Below are positions 46,594 to 60,040 of a DNA stretch of 64,000 nt, in pieces. This stretch comes from Nephrocerus scutellatus (taxonomy: Eukaryota > Arthropoda > Insecta > Diptera > Pipunculidae). Both the position numbers and the translations under genes were made by a program. Location: assembly GCA_947095585.1 (NCBI GenBank), contig OX352761.1, forward strand, positions 59,698,832 through 59,762,831, written 5' to 3'. Positions within the stretch are counted from its first letter, which is position 1. Each line of letters begins with the position of its first letter. The notes beneath the pieces were generated by a model. It worked only from the letters and a program-made list of their open reading frames with translations, did no database searches and was not told the DNA's origin.

Positions 46594-46886
46594 TGGCGCC
46601 CAACGTGGGAACCGAAGGATATCTGACGTTAGTCGAAACTCCTTTGGGTTCCACAAAACCACTGCTTTCTTCTACTTTAACCGGCGGGATAGGAGACTCG
46701 TCTTTCCACGCGGATATCAAGGTAGTTTTATTTTGTTTCAAATTATCGCCACTGTGGTTGACACCATCGAGGTGTCGGAGGTGGTTTGGTCAGTTTTCTT
46801 TTATTCGTCTTAGTTCTAACATCGAGCTCCGTTTGTTTCCAAGATTTTAATTTCGTTATAGTCAATAAATAGAAGGCAGTGTCACC
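46594..46886 (+). mobile_element. PBS (46594-46611) and shortened leader, copy 9
   Basis: PBS 3' end changed to GTGGGAAC; this variant is shared with copies 10 and 11, which marks a sub-lineage. Confidence 0.65.
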
Positions 46887-47745
46887 TTTTTTTGGTTCGA
46901 CAAAAATCAATCGAACATGTGCTTAGTATTTTCTCAATCGAGAACATTTTTTGTTAAGCAGTTAATTTTGAGCTACCATCGCAGACAGTCGACCGGTTTA
47001 CGTGGGCGAAGGCCAATAGCCCACATAATGACGGCCCACCATTTTTTTTTGCGAAATTATTAAATTAGTGAAAAATTGAAATTGATTTAACTCAATAACC
47101 CGACATCGTTAGAGATGCACAAATAGTGCATCTTACAAAAAGTTTTCCCTGAAAAATAAAGAAAAATCAGAAAATTAATTTGCACTTTTATAAATTGTTC
47201 TTTTTTTTTTTTGTTCGACAAAAATCAATCGAACATGTGCTTAGTATTTTCTCAATCGAGAACATTTTTTGTTAAGCAGTTAATTTTGAGCTACCATCGC
47301 AGGCAGTCGACCGGTTTACGTGGGCGAAGGCCAATAGCCCACATAATGACGGCCCTCCATTTTTGTGCGAAATTATCAAATCAGTGAAAAATTGAAATTG
47401 ATTTAACTTAATAACCCGACATCATTAGAGATGCACAAATAGTGCATCTTACAAAAAGTTTTCCCTGAAAAATCAAGAAAAATCAGAAAATTAATTTGCA
47501 CTTTTATAAATTGTTCTTTTTTTGGTTCGACAAAAATCAATCGAACATGTGCTTAGTATTTTCTCAATCGAGAACATTTTTTGTTAAACAGTTGATTTGG
47601 AATTATCATCGCCGGAAGTCGTTCGTTTTACGTGCGCGAAGGCCAATAGCCCACATATTGGCGGCCCACCATTTTTTTTTTTCGAAATTATTAAATCAGT
47701 GAAAAATTGAAATTGATTTAACTTAATAACCCGACATCGTTAGAG
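46887..47745 (+). repeat. Sat310 array (II-II-I)
   Basis: Two type II monomers followed by type I; ends with the same GAAGCACTTAAATA junction as 45330. Confidence 0.87.
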
Positions 47746-48104
47746 AAGCACTTAAATATATAAAAAAAAAATCAGAAAAAAAATGTATGCCTTTGACGAG
47801 GAGCCCTTGGCAGTAAAGTATCACCACGCAACATCTCATCAGACGCAGTTTATAATTTTTTTGTTCCTTTTCTGGGTTGTAACGGGCTCTCTTACCGCTA
47901 CATAAGTAGCAAAATTGGGTCTCGAAAAATCGGTGGTCAATAGTTATCTTATAATTTAATGCTTTGAAATTCTTTTGTATATCTAACAAGGGCGGAACCC
48001 CAAGAGTGCTAGGGAGGGTAATTTCAACCCACATAGAATGTTTTAGTTATTATTAACCCCATTGCTTTCCAGCACATCGAACTCGTCAGCGCTGTCGGAG
48101 TGAA
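47746..48104. repeat. Block B, 5'-deleted
   Basis: Same start as the copy at 45331. Confidence 0.65.
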
Positions 48105-48304
48105 TGTAATGGATTATAGGGTAAGTCAAGCCTTAAAAATTTAAATTCGAAATTTTCTCTTAATTCTTTTATTGCATTCATGTCCGGGTTTTATTAGGCG
48201 GAATAATTCGATTGGCTCAGGGGGTCCCCTCTTAAGTAGGATAATTTAATATTACAAAATTTTCTTTATTTTCATTGCAACTGTTAGGACATACATATAT
48301 TAGA
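48105..48304 (+). mobile_element. L-family LTR, truncated
   Basis: Same ATTAGAT/GAAACAG junction as at 43923. Confidence 0.65.
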
Positions 48305-48956
48305 TGAAACAGTTGATTTGGAATTATCATCGCCGGAAGTCTATCGTTTTACGTGTGCGAAGGCCAATAGCCCACATAATGGCGGCCCACCATTTTTTTT
48401 GCGAAATTATTAAATCAGTGAAAAATTGAAATTGATTTAACTTAATAACCCGACATCGTTAGAGATGAACAAATAGTGCATCTTACAAAAAGTTTTCCCT
48501 GAAAAATCAAGAAAAATCAGAAAATTAATTTGCACTTTTATAAATTGTTCTTTTTTTGGTTCGACAAAAATCAATCGAACATGTGCTTAGTATTTTCTCA
48601 ATCGAGAAAATTTTTTGTGAAACAGTTGATTTGGAATTATCATCGCCGGAAGTCGATCGTTTTACGTGCGCGAAGACCAATAGCCCACATAATGGCGGCC
48701 CACCATTTTTTGCGAAATTATTAAATCAGTGAAAAATTGAAATTGATTTAACTCAATAACCCGACATCGCTAGAGATGCACAAATAGTGCATCTTACAAA
48801 AAGTTTTCCCTGAAAAATAAAGAAAAATCAGAAAACTAATTTGCACTTTTATAAATTGTTCTTTTTTTTTTGTTCGACAAAAATCAATATCAAATCAGTG
48901 AAAAATTGAAATTGATTTAACTTAATAACCCGACATCGTTAGAGATGCACAAATAG
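48305..48956 (+). repeat. Sat310 array (about 2 monomers)
   Basis: Includes a shortened monomer broken at AAAAATCAATATCAAATCAG (48883-48902). Confidence 0.85.
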
Positions 48957-49337
48957 TGATAAATGGAATAATTGTGCACTCCAGCACTTAAATATATAAA
49001 AAAAAAATCAGAAAATGTATGCATTTGACGAGGAGCCCTTGGCAGTAAAGAATCACCACGCAACATCTCATCAGACGCAGTTTATAATTTTTTTTGTTCC
49101 TTTTCTGGGTTGTAACGGGCTCTCTTACCGCTACATAAGTAGCAAAATTGGGTCGCGAAAAATCGGTGGTCAATAGTTATCTTATAATTTAATGCTTTGA
49201 AATTCTTTTGTATATCTAACAAGGGCGGAACCCCAAGAGCGCTAGGGAGGGTAATTTCAACCCCCATAGAATGTTTTAATTATTAGTAACCCCATTGCTT
49301 TCCAGCACATCGAACTCGTCAGCGCTGTCGGAGTGAA
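48957..49337. repeat. Block B, 5'-deleted
   Basis: Begins GTGATAAATGGAATAATTG, as at 43341. Confidence 0.65.
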
Positions 49338-49537
49338 TGTAATGGATTATAGGGTAGTCAAGCCTTAAAAATTTAAATTCGAAATTTTCTCTTAATTCTT
49401 TTATTGCATTCATGTCCGGGTTTTATTAGGCGGAATAATTCGATTGGCTCAGGGGGTCCCCTCTTAAGTAGGATAATTTAATATTACAAAATTTTCTTTA
49501 TTTTCATTGCAACTGTTAGGACATACTTATATTAGAT
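49338..49537 (+). mobile_element. L-family LTR, truncated
   Basis: Same truncation; the AGGGTAGTC sequence lacks the AG of the donor-like AGGGTAAGTC, as at 53425. Confidence 0.65.
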
Positions 49538-50440
49538 GAAACAGTTGATTTGGAATTATCATCGCCGGAAGTCGATCGTTTTACGTGCGCGAAGGCCAAT
49601 AGCCCACATAATGGCGGCCCACCATTTTTTTTTTGCGAAATTATTAAATCAGTGAAAAATTGAAATTGATTTAACTCAATAACCCGACATCGTTAGAGAT
49701 GCACAAATAGTGCATCTTACAAAAAGTTTTCCCTGAAAAATAAAGAAAAATCAGAAAACTAATTTGCACTTTTATAAATCGTTCTTTTTTTTTTGTTCGA
49801 CAAAAATCAATCGAACATGTGTTTAGTATTTTCTCAATCGAGAACATTTTTTGTTAAGCAGTTAATTTTGAGCTACCATCGCAGGCAGTCGACCGGTTTA
49901 CGTAGACGAAAGCCAATAGCCCACATAATGACGGCCCACCATTTTTGTGCGAAATTATTAAATCAGTGAAAAATTAAAATTGGTTTAACTTAATAACCCG
50001 ACATCGTTAGAGATGCACAAATAGTGCATCTTACAAAAAGTTTTTCCTGTAAAGTAAAGAAAAATCAAAAAATTAATTTGCACTTTTATAAATTGTTCTT
50101 TTTTTTTATTCGACAAAAATCAATCGAACATGTGCTTAGTATTTTCTCAATCGAGAACACTTGTTGTTAAGCAGTTAATTTGGAATTATCATCGCCGGAA
50201 GTCGATCGTTTTACGTGCGCGAAGGCCAATAGCCCACATAATGACGGCCCACCATTTTTTTGCGAAATTATCAAATCAGTGAAAAATTGAAATTGATTTA
50301 ACTTAATAACCCGACATCGTTAGAGATGCACAAATAGTGCATCTTACAAAGAGTTTTCCCTGAAAAATAAAAGAAAATGAGAAAATTTATTTGCATTTTT
50401 TTAAATTGTTCCTTTTGTGCGACGAAAATCAATCGAATAT
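49538..50440 (+). repeat. Sat310 array (I-II-I)
   Basis: The corresponding array at 53624-54210 lacks the central type II monomer (317 bp). Confidence 0.87.
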
Positions 50441-50837
50441 CATAATAACCCGACATCGGTAGAGATGCGCAAATAGTGCATCTTACAAAATTTTGCCCCT
50501 GAAGAAAAAAAAAACAGATAATGGCGGACCCCACGGTACACTACCTGAGGATCCGCTAGGTGATTCGGATAAGACTATAAAACGAAATTTTTTTTGTTCC
50601 TTTTCTGGGTTGTAACGGGCTCTCTTACCGCTACATAAGTAGCAAAATTGGGTCGCGAAAAATCGGTGGTCAATAGTTATCTTATAATTTAATGCTTTGA
50701 AATTCTTTTGTACATCTAACAAGGGCGGAACCCCAAGAGTGCTAGGGAGGGTAATTTCAACCCCCACAGAATGTTTTATTTATTATTAACCCCATTGCTT
50801 TCCAGCACATCGAACTCGTCAGCGCTGTCGGAGTGAG
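50441..50837. repeat. Block B with internal deletion
   Basis: Jumps from ATAAAACGAAATTTTTTTT to GTTCCTTTTCTGGG, skipping the GACGAGGAGCCC section; the copy at 54211 has the same deletion. Confidence 0.65.
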
Positions 50838-51046
50838 TGTAATGGATTATAGGGTAAGTCAAGCCTTAAAAATTAAAATTTTGTTGCATTCATGTCCGGG
50901 TTTTATTAGGCGTAATAATTCGATTGGCTCAGGGGGTCCCCTCTTAAGTAGAGTAATTTAATATTACAAAATTTTCTTTATTTTCATTGTAACTGTTAGG
51001 AAATACTTATATTAGATTAAACTCTAAGGATTTTTCGGTGATTGTT

Positions 51047-51086
<40 letters not shown>

Positions 51087-51755
51087 ATTATTAGTATCCT
51101 TTACCTTTTTTTTCTCTTATTTTTTTTTAAATATTTTGTTTTCTTTTTTTTACTAGTAAGATTGATTTCTGGTAAATACCTAAATAGTTAATTAAAGACT
51201 AAATAAATGGGTTTCTTTATCTTGGTTAAATAAATATTTTTATAAATTTTGGGTTTTTTTTGGTAAATACCTAATTAACTCAAGGTTAAATAGATGGCTT
51301 TTTTTTGTATTATCTTTGCAAAATAATTTTTTTTCTATTAAATTTGGGTTCCTGTTACATATCCAAATAAATGCAGTAAATAAATAGTAAATTGTCACGT
51401 CGAAAGACTAAAAGTAAAAAAAATAATGACTTGTTAATTGGTGGTTTGGTCGCAGCTCCTCTTATATTCGGCTCTCCTTGTGTACCAGGGTTGCTTGCGG
51501 AGATCCCGTAATGAAGTTCATCCCTGCTGGATGAAAGTTTTGTTTTCTTCTTCTCTGGTTGTTTCTAGTGCACGCATAATAATTTTTTTTGTAATGAAGA
51601 GCTGATGTGGGTGACTGGCAAGAACCCCCCCAAAACCTAAGCAACAGCACCGCTTGGCGTGCACGCCGTCGATCGTCATCCCCAAATCCCCAGAACACTT
51701 GGCTCGTAAAATCGAGCTCTAGCACGAGATAGATAAATGCATGAAAATCTTTACA
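50838..51755 (+). mobile_element. L-family LTR, copy 10
   Basis: About 918 bp; (TA)n tract of about 36 bp at 51046-51081. Confidence 0.55.
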
Positions 51756-51759
51756 AAAA

Positions 51760-52052
51760 TGGCGCCCAACGTGGGAACCGAAGGATATCTGACGTTAGTC
51801 GAAACTCCTTTGGGTTCCACAAAACCACTGCTTTCTTCTACTTTAACCGGCGGGATAGGAGACTCGTCTTTCCACGCGGATATCAAGGTAGTTTTATTTT
51901 GTTTCAAATTATCGCCACTGTGGTTGACACCATCGAGGTGTCGGAGGTGGTTTGGTCAGTTTTCTTTTATTCGTCTTAGTTCTAACATCGAGCTCCGTTT
52001 GTTTCCAAGATTTTAATTTCGTTATAGTCAATAAATAGAAGGCAGTGTCACC
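51760..52052 (+). mobile_element. PBS (51760-51777) and shortened leader, copy 10
   Basis: GTGGGAAC variant PBS; leader ends at the hairpin-loop junction. Confidence 0.65.
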
Positions 52053-52673
52053 TTTTTTTGGTTCGACAAAAATCAATCGAACATGTGTTTAGTATTTTCT
52101 CAATCGAGAACATTTTTTGTTAAGCAGTTAATTTTGAGCTACCATCGCAGGCAGTCGACCGGTTTACGTGGGCGAAGGCCAATAGCCCACATAATGACGG
52201 CCCACCATTTTTGTGCGAAATTATCAAATCAGTGAAAAATTGAAATTGATTTAACTTAATAACCCGACATCGTTAGAGATGCACAAATAGTGATAAATGG
52301 GATAATTGTGCACTCCAGCACTTAAATATATAAAAAAAAATCAGAAAAAAATGTATGCATTTGACGAGGAGCCCTTGGCAGTAAAGAATCACCACGCAAC
52401 ATCTCATCAGACGCAGTTTATAATTTTTTTTGTTCCTTTTATGGGTTGTAACGGGCTCTCTTACCGCTATATAAGTAGCAAAATTTGGTCGCGAAAAATC
52501 GGTGGTCAATAGTTATCTTATAATTTAATGCTTTGAAATTCTTTTGTATATCTAACAAGGGCGGAACCCCAAGAGTGCTAGGGAGGGTAATTTCAACCCC
52601 CATAGAATGTTTTAGTTATTATTAACCCCATTGCTTTCCAGCACATCGAACTCGTCAGCGCTGTCGGAGTGAA
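52053..52673. repeat. One type II Sat310 monomer (to about 52290) and 5'-deleted block B
   Basis: The shortest satellite segment in the array. Confidence 0.8.
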
Positions 52674-52833
52674 TGTAATGGATTAAAGGGTAAGTCAAGC
52701 CTTAAAAATGTAAATTCGAAATTTTCTCTTAATTCTTTTATTGCATTCATGTCCGGGTTTTATTAGCCGGAATAATTCGATTGGCTCAGGGGGTCCCCTC
52801 TTAAGTAGGATAATTTAATATTACAAAATTTTC
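52674..52833 (+). mobile_element. L-family LTR, truncated with a different junction
   Basis: Breaks at CAAAATTTTCTT and joins GTGCTTAGTATTTTC of Sat310, about 40 bp earlier than the common truncation. Confidence 0.65.
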
Positions 52834-53424
52834 TTGTGCTTAGTATTTTCTCAATCGAGAAAATTTTTTGTGAAACAGTTGATTTGGAATAATCATCGCC
52901 GGAAGTCGATCGTTTTACATGCGCGAAGACCAATAGCCTACATACTGACGGCCCCATTTTTTTGCGAAATTATCAAATCAGTGAAAAATTGAAATTGATT
53001 TAACTTAATAACCCGACATCGTTAGAGATGCACAAATAGTGATAAATGGGATAATTGTGCACTCCAGCACTTAAATATATAAAAAAAAAAATCAGAAAAA
53101 AATGTATGCATTTGACGAGGAGCCCTTGGCAGTAAAGAATCACCACGCAACATCTCATCAGAAGCAGTTTATAATTTTTTTTGTTCCTTTTCTGGGTTGT
53201 AACGGGCTCTCTTACCGCTACATAAGTAGCAAAATTGGGTCGCGAAAAATCGGTGGTCAATAGTTATCTTATAATTTAATGCTTTGAAATTCTTTTGTAT
53301 ATCTAACAAGGGCGGAACCCCAAGAGCGCTAGGGAGGGTAATTTCAACCCCCATAGAATGTTTTAGTTATTATTAACCCCATTGCTTTCCAGCACATCGA
53401 ACTCGTCAGCGCTGTCGGAGTGAA
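52834..53424. repeat. Partial Sat310 monomer (to about 53040) and 5'-deleted block B
   Basis: Monomer variant with GAAGACCAATAGCCTACATA, also found at about 44290. Confidence 0.8.
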
Positions 53425-53623
53425 TGTAATGGATTATAGGGTAGTCAAGCCTTAAAAATTTAAATTCGAAATTTTCTCTTAATTCTTTTATTGCATTCAT
53501 GTCCGGGTTTTATTAGGCGGAATAATTCGATTGGCTCAGGGGGTCCCCTCTTAAGTAGGATAATTTAATATTACAAAATTTTCATTATTTTAATTGCAAC
53601 TGTTAGGACATACTTATATTAGA
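53425..53623 (+). mobile_element. L-family LTR, truncated
   Basis: Fourth copy of the ATTAGAT/GAAACAG junction. Confidence 0.65.
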
Positions 53624-54210
53624 TGAAACAGTTGATTTGGAATTATCATCGCCGGAAGTCGATCGTTTTACGTGCGCGAAGGCCAATAGCCCACATAATG
53701 GCGGCCCACCATTTTTTGCGAAATTATTAAATCAGTGAAAAATTGAAATTGATTTAACTCAATAACCCGACATCGTTAGAGATGCACAAATAGTGCATCT
53801 TACAAAAAGTTTTCCCTGAAAAATAAAGAAAAATCAGAAAACTAATTTGCACTTTTATAAATTGTTCTTTTTTTTTTGTTCGACAAAAATCAATCGAACA
53901 TGTGTTTAGTATTTTCTCAATCGAGAACATTTTTTGTTAAGCAGTTAATTTGGAATTATCATCGCCGGAAGTCGATCGTTTTACGTGCGCGAAGGCCAAT
54001 AGCCCACATAATGACGGCCCACCATTTTTTTGCGAAATTATCAAATCAGTGAAAAATTGAAATTGATTTAACTTAATAACCCGACATCGTTAGAGATGCA
54101 CAAATAGTGCATCTTACAAAGAGTTTTCCCTGAAAAATAAAAGAAAATGAGAAAATTTATTTGCATTTTTTTAAATTGTTCCTCTTGTGCGACGAAAATC
54201 AATCGATTAT
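53624..54210 (+). repeat. Sat310 array (I-I)
   Basis: Partner of 49538-50440 minus the type II monomer. Confidence 0.87.
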
Positions 54211-54607
54211 CATAATAACCCGACATCGGTAGAGATGCGCAAATAGTGCATCTTACAAAATTTTGCCCCTGAAGAAAAAAAAAACAGATAATGGCGGACC
54301 CCATGGTACACTACCTGAGGATCCGCTAGGTGATTCGGATAAGACTATAAAACGAAATTTTTTTTGTTCCTTTTCTGGGTTGTAACGGGCTCTCTTACCG
54401 CTACATAAGTAGCAAAATTGGGTCGCGAAAAATCGGTGGTCAATAGTTATCTTATAATTTAATGCTTTGAAATTCTTTTGTACATCTAACAAGGGCGGAA
54501 CCCCAAGAGTGCTAGGGAGAGTAATTTCAACCCCCACAGAATGTTTTATTTATTATTAACCCCATTGCTTTCCAGCACATCGAACTCGTCAGCGCTGTCG
54601 GAGTGAG
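54211..54607. repeat. Block B with internal deletion
   Basis: Near copy of 50441-50837. Confidence 0.65.
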
Positions 54608-55502
54608 TGTAATGGATTATAGGGTAAGTCAAGCCTTAAAAATTTTGTTGCATTCATGTCCGGGTTTTATTAGGCGTAATAATTCGATTGGCTCAGGGGG
54701 TCCCCTCTTAAGTAGAGTAATTTAATATTACAAAATTTTCTTTATTTTCATTGTAACTGTTAGGAAATACTTATATTAGATTAAACTCTAAGGATTTTTC
54801 GGTGATTGTTAGATATATATATATATATATATATTATTATTATTAGTATCCTTTACCTTTTTTTTCTCTTATTTTTTTTTAAATATTTTGTTTTCTTTTT
54901 TTTACTAGTAAGATTGATTTCTGGTAAATACCTAGTTAATTAAAGACTAAATAAATGGGTTTCTTTATCTTGGTTAAATAAATATTTTTATAAATTTTGG
55001 GTTTTTTTTTGGTAAATACCTAATTAACTCAAGGTTAAATAGATGGCTTTTTTTTGTATTATCTTTGCAAAATAATTTTTTTTCTATTAAATTTGGGTTC
55101 CTGTTACATATCCATAAATGCAGTAAATAAATAGTAAATTGTCACGTCGAAAGACTAAAAGTAAAAAAAATAATGACTTGTTAATTGGTGGTTTGGTCGC
55201 AGCTCCTCTTATATTCGGCTCTCCTTGTGTACCAGGGTTGCTTGCGGAGATCCCGTAATGAAGTTCATCCCTGCTGGATGAAAGTTTTGTTTTCTTCTTC
55301 TCTGGTTGTTTCTAGTGCACGCATAATAATTTTTTTTGTAATGAAGAGCTGATGTGGGTGACTGGCAAGAACCCCCCCAAAACCTAAGCAACAGCACCGC
55401 TTGGCGTGCACGCCGCCGATCGTCATCCCCAAATCCCCAGAACACTTGGCTCGTAAAATCGAGCTCTAGCACGAGATAGATAAATGCATGAAAATCTTTA
55501 CA
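54608..55502 (+). mobile_element. L-family LTR, copy 11
   Basis: About 895 bp; offset to copy 10 is about 3750-3770 bp. Confidence 0.55.
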
Positions 55503-55506
55503 AAAA

Positions 55507-55799
55507 TGGCGCCCAACGTGGGAACCGAAGGATATCTGACGTTAGTCGAAACTCCTTTGGGTTCCACAAAACCACTGCTTTCTTCTACTTTAACCGGCGG
55601 GATAGGAGACTCGTCTTTCCACGCGGATATCAAGGTAGTTTTATTTTGTTTCAAATTATCGCCACTGTGGTTGACACCATCGAGGTGTCGGAGGTGGTTT
55701 GGTCAGTTTTCTTTTATTCGTCTTAGTTCTAACATCGAGCTCCGTTTGTTTCCAAGATTTTAATTTCGTTATAGTCAATAAATAGAAGGCAGTGTCACC
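55507..55799 (+). mobile_element. PBS (55507-55524) and shortened leader, copy 11
   Basis: GTGGGAAC variant PBS; hairpin-loop junction at about 55799. Confidence 0.65.
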
Positions 55800-57060
55800 T
55801 TTTTTTGATTCGACAAAAATCAATCGAACATGTGCTTAGTATTTTCTCAATCGAGATTATTTTTTGTTAAACAGTTGATTTGGAATTATCATCGCCGGAA
55901 GTCGATCGTTTTACGTGCGCGAAGGCCAATAGCCCACATAATGGCGGCCCACCATTTTTTTTTGCGAAATTATTTAATCAGTGAAAAATTGAAATTGATT
56001 TAACTCAATAACCCGACATCGTTAGAGATGCACAAATAGTGCATCTTACAAAAAGTTTTCCCTGAAAAATAAAGAAAAATCAGAAAACTAATTTGCACTT
56101 TTATAAATTGTTCTTTTTTTTTTGTTCGACAAAAATCAATCGAACATGTGTTTAGTATTTTCTCAATCGAGAACATTTTTTGTTAAGCAGTTAATTTTGA
56201 GCTACCATCGCAGGCAGTCGACCGGTTTACGTGGGCGAAGGCCAATAGCCCACATAATGACGGCCCACCATTTTTGTGCGAAATTATTAAATCAGTGAAA
56301 AATTAAAATTGGTTTAACTTAATAACCCGACATCGTTAGAGAAGCACAAATAGTGCATCTTACAAAAAGTTTTCCCTGAAAAGTAAAGAAAAATCTAAAA
56401 ATTACTTTGCACTTTTATAAGTTGTTCTTTTTTTATTGTTCGACAAAAATCAATCGAACATGTGCTTAGTATTTTCTCAATCGAGAACTTTTTTTGTTAA
56501 ACAGTTGATTTGGAATTATCATCGCCGGAAGTCGATCGTTTTACGTGCGCGAAGGCCAATAGCCCACATAAAGACGACCAACCATTTTTTTCCGAAATTA
56601 TCAAATCAGTGAAAAATTGAAATTGATTTAACTTAATAACCCGACATCGTTAGAGATGCACAAATAGTTCATCTTACAAAAAGTTTTCCCTGAAAAGTAA
56701 AGAAAAATCAGAAAATTAATTTGCACTTTTATAAATTGTTCTTTTTTTGGTTCGACAAAAATCAATCGAACATGTGCTTAGTATTTGCTCAATCGAGAAC
56801 ATTTTTTGTTAAACAGTTGATTTGGAATTATCATCGCCGGAAGTCGATCGTTTTACGTGCGCGAAGGCCAATAGCCCACATATTGGCGGCCCACCATTTT
56901 TTTTTTCGAAATTATTAAATCAGTGAAAAATTGAAATTGATTTAACTTAATAACCCGACATCGTTAGAGATGTACAAATAGTGCATCTTACAAAGAGTTT
57001 TCCCTGGAAAAATTTATTTGCATTTTTTTAAATTGTTCTGCGACGAAAATCAATCGATTA
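55800..57060 (+). repeat. Sat310 array (I-II-I-I plus shortened monomer)
   Basis: First monomer has AATCGAGATTATTTTTTG, a variant shared with the arrays starting at 58892 and 63088. Confidence 0.87.
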
Positions 57061-57627
57061 TCATTATAACTCGACATCGGTAGAGATGCGCAAATAGTGC
57101 ATCTTATAAAATTTTGCCCCTGAAGAAAATAAAACAGATAATGGCGGACCCTACGGTACACTACCTGAGGATCCGCAAGGTGATTCGGATAAGACTATAA
57201 AACGAATTTTTTTTTGTATGTTCCGGTGACAAGCACGCATTAGGAATGGGATAATTGTGCACTCCAGCACTTAAATATATATAAAAAAAAAAATCAGAAA
57301 AAAAATGTATGCGTTTGAAGAGGAGCCCTTGGCAGTAAAGAATCACCACGCAACATCTCATCAGACGCAGTTTATAATTTTTTTTGTTCCTTTTCTGGGT
57401 TGTAACGGGCTCTCTTACCGCTACATAAGTAGCAAAATTGGTTCGCGAAAAATCGGTGGTCAATAGTTATCTTATAATTTAATGCTTTGAAATTCTTTTG
57501 TATATCCAACAAGGGCGGAACCCCAAGAGTGCTAGGGAGGGTAATTTCAACCCCCACAGAATGTTTTATTTATTATTAACCCCATTGCTTTCCAGCACAT
57601 CGAACTCGTCAGCGCTGTCGGAGTGAG
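57061..57627. repeat. Block B, complete
   Basis: Minus-strand 61-codon frame at 57372-57557. Confidence 0.65.
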
Positions 57628-57859
57628 TGTAATGGATTATAGGGTAAGTGAAGCCTTAAAAATTTAAATTCGAAATTTTCTCTTAATTCTTTTATTGCAT
57701 TCATGTCCGGGTTTTATTAGGCGGAATAATTCGATTGGCTCAGTAGGGTCCCCTCTTAAGTAGGATAATTAATATTACAAAATTTTCTTTATTTTCATTG
57801 TAACTGTTAGGAAATACTTATATTAGATTAAACTCTAAGGATTTTTCGGTGATTGTTAG

Positions 57860-57925
<66 letters not shown>

Positions 57926-58594
57926 ATATATATATTATTAGTATCCTTTACCTTTTTTTCTCTCATTTTTTTTAAATATTGTGTTTTCTTTTTTTACTAG
58001 TAAGATTGATTTCTGGTAAATACCTAGTTAATTAAAGACTAAATAAATGGGTTTCTTTATCTTGGTTAAATAAATATTTTTATAAATTTTGGGTTTTTTT
58101 TGGTAAATACCTAATTAACTCAAGGTTAAATAGATGGCTTTTTTTTGTATTATCTTTGCAAAATAATTTTTTTTTTATTAAATTTGGGTTCCTGTTACAT
58201 ATCCAAATAAATGCAGTAAATAAATAGTAAATTGTGACGTCGAAAGACTAAAAGTAAAAAAAATAAAGACTTGTTAATTGGTGGTTTGGTCGCAGCTCCT
58301 CTCATATTCGGCTCTCCTTGTGTACCAGGGTTGCTTGCGGAGATCCCGTAATGAAGTACGTCATCCCTGCTGGATGAAAGTTTTGTTTTCTTCTTCTCTT
58401 GTTGTTTCTAGTGCACGCATAATAATTTTTTTTGTAATGAAGAGCTGATGTGGGTGACTGGCAAGAACCCCCCCAAAACCTAAGCAACAGCACCGCTTGG
58501 CGTGCACGCCGCCGATCGTCATCCCCAAATCCCCCAAAGAGCTCGTAAAGTCGAGCTCTAGCACGAGATAGATAAATGCATGAAAATCTTTACA
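57628..58594 (+). mobile_element. L-family LTR, copy 12, with long (TA)n
   Basis: About 967 bp; a compound TA tract interrupted by two TTTATATA steps at about 57860-57938. Confidence 0.55.
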
Positions 58595-58598
58595 AAAA

Positions 58599-58891
58599 TG
58601 GCACCCAACGTGGGGCTCGAAGGATATCTGACGTTAGTCGAAACTCCTTTGGGTTCCACAAAACCACTGTTTTCTTCTACTTTAACCGGCGGGATAGGAG
58701 ACTCGTCTTACCACGCGGATATCAAGGTAGTTTTATTTTGTTTCAAATGATCGCCACTGTGGTTGACACCATCGAGGTGTCGGAGGTGGTTTGGTCAGTT
58801 TTCTTTTATTCGTCTTAGTTCTAACATCGAGCTCCGTTTGTTTCCAAGATTTTAATTTCGTTATAGTCAATAAATAGAAGGCAGTGTCACC
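58599..58891 (+). mobile_element. PBS (58599-58616) and shortened leader, copy 12
   Basis: PBS reads TGGCACCCAACGTGGGGC, one mismatch. Confidence 0.65.
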
Positions 58892-60040
58892 TTTTTTTGG
58901 TTCGACAAAAATCAATCGAACATGTGCTTAGTATTTTCTCAATCGAGATTATTTTTTGTTAAACAGTTGATTTGGAATTATCATCTCCGGAAGTCGATCG
59001 TTTTACGTGCGCGAAGGCCAATAGCCCACATAATGGCGGCCCACCATTTTTTTTTTGCGAAATTATTAAATCAGTGAAAAATTGAAATTGATTTAACTCA
59101 ATAACCCGACATCGTTAGAGATGCACAAATAGTGCATCTTACAAAAAGTTTTCCCTGAAAAATAAAGAAAAATCAGAAAACTAATTTGCACTTTTATAAA
59201 TTGTTCTTTTTTTTTTTGTTCGACAAAACTCAATCGAACATGTGTTTAGTATTTTCTCAATCGAGAACATTTTTTGTTAAGCAGTTAATTTTGAGCTACC
59301 ATCGCAGGCAGTCGACCGGTTTACGTGGGCGAAGGCCAATAGCCCACATAATGACGGCCCACCATTTTTGTGCGAAATTATTAAATCAGTGAAAAATTAA
59401 CTTAATAACCCGACATCGTTAGAGATGCACAAATAGTGCATCTTACAAAAAGTTTTCCCTGAAAAGTAAAGAAAAATCAAAAAATTACTTTGCACTTTTA
59501 TAAATTATTCTTTTTTTTTGTTCGACAAAAATCAATCGAACATGTGCTTAGTATTTTCTCAATCGAGAACATTTTTTGTTAAACAGTTAATTTGGAATTA
59601 TCATCGCCGGAAGTCGATCGTTTTACGTGCGCGAAGGCCAATAGCCCACATAATGACGGCCCACCATTTTTTTGCGAAATTATCAAATCAGTGAAAAATT
59701 GAAATTGATTTAACTTAATAACCCGACATCGTTAGAGATGCACAAATAGTGCATCTTACAAAAAGTTTTCCCTGAAAAATCAGAAAATTAATTTGCACTT
59801 TTATAAATTGTTCTCTTTTTGGTTCGACAAAAATCAATCGAAAATGTGCTTATTATTTTCTCAATCGAGAACATTTTTTGTTAAACAGTTGATTCGGAAT
59901 TATCATCGCCGGAAGTCGATCGTTTTACGTGCGCGAAGGCCAATAGCCCACATATTGGCGGCCCACCATTTTTTTGCGAAATTATCAAATCAGTGAAAAA
60001 TTGAAATTGATTTAACTTAATAACCCGACATCGTTAGAGA
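58892..60040 (+). repeat. Sat310 array (I-II-I-I)
   Basis: The type II monomer (about 59287) is followed by a shortened GTGAAAAATTAACTTAATAA join. Confidence 0.87.
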
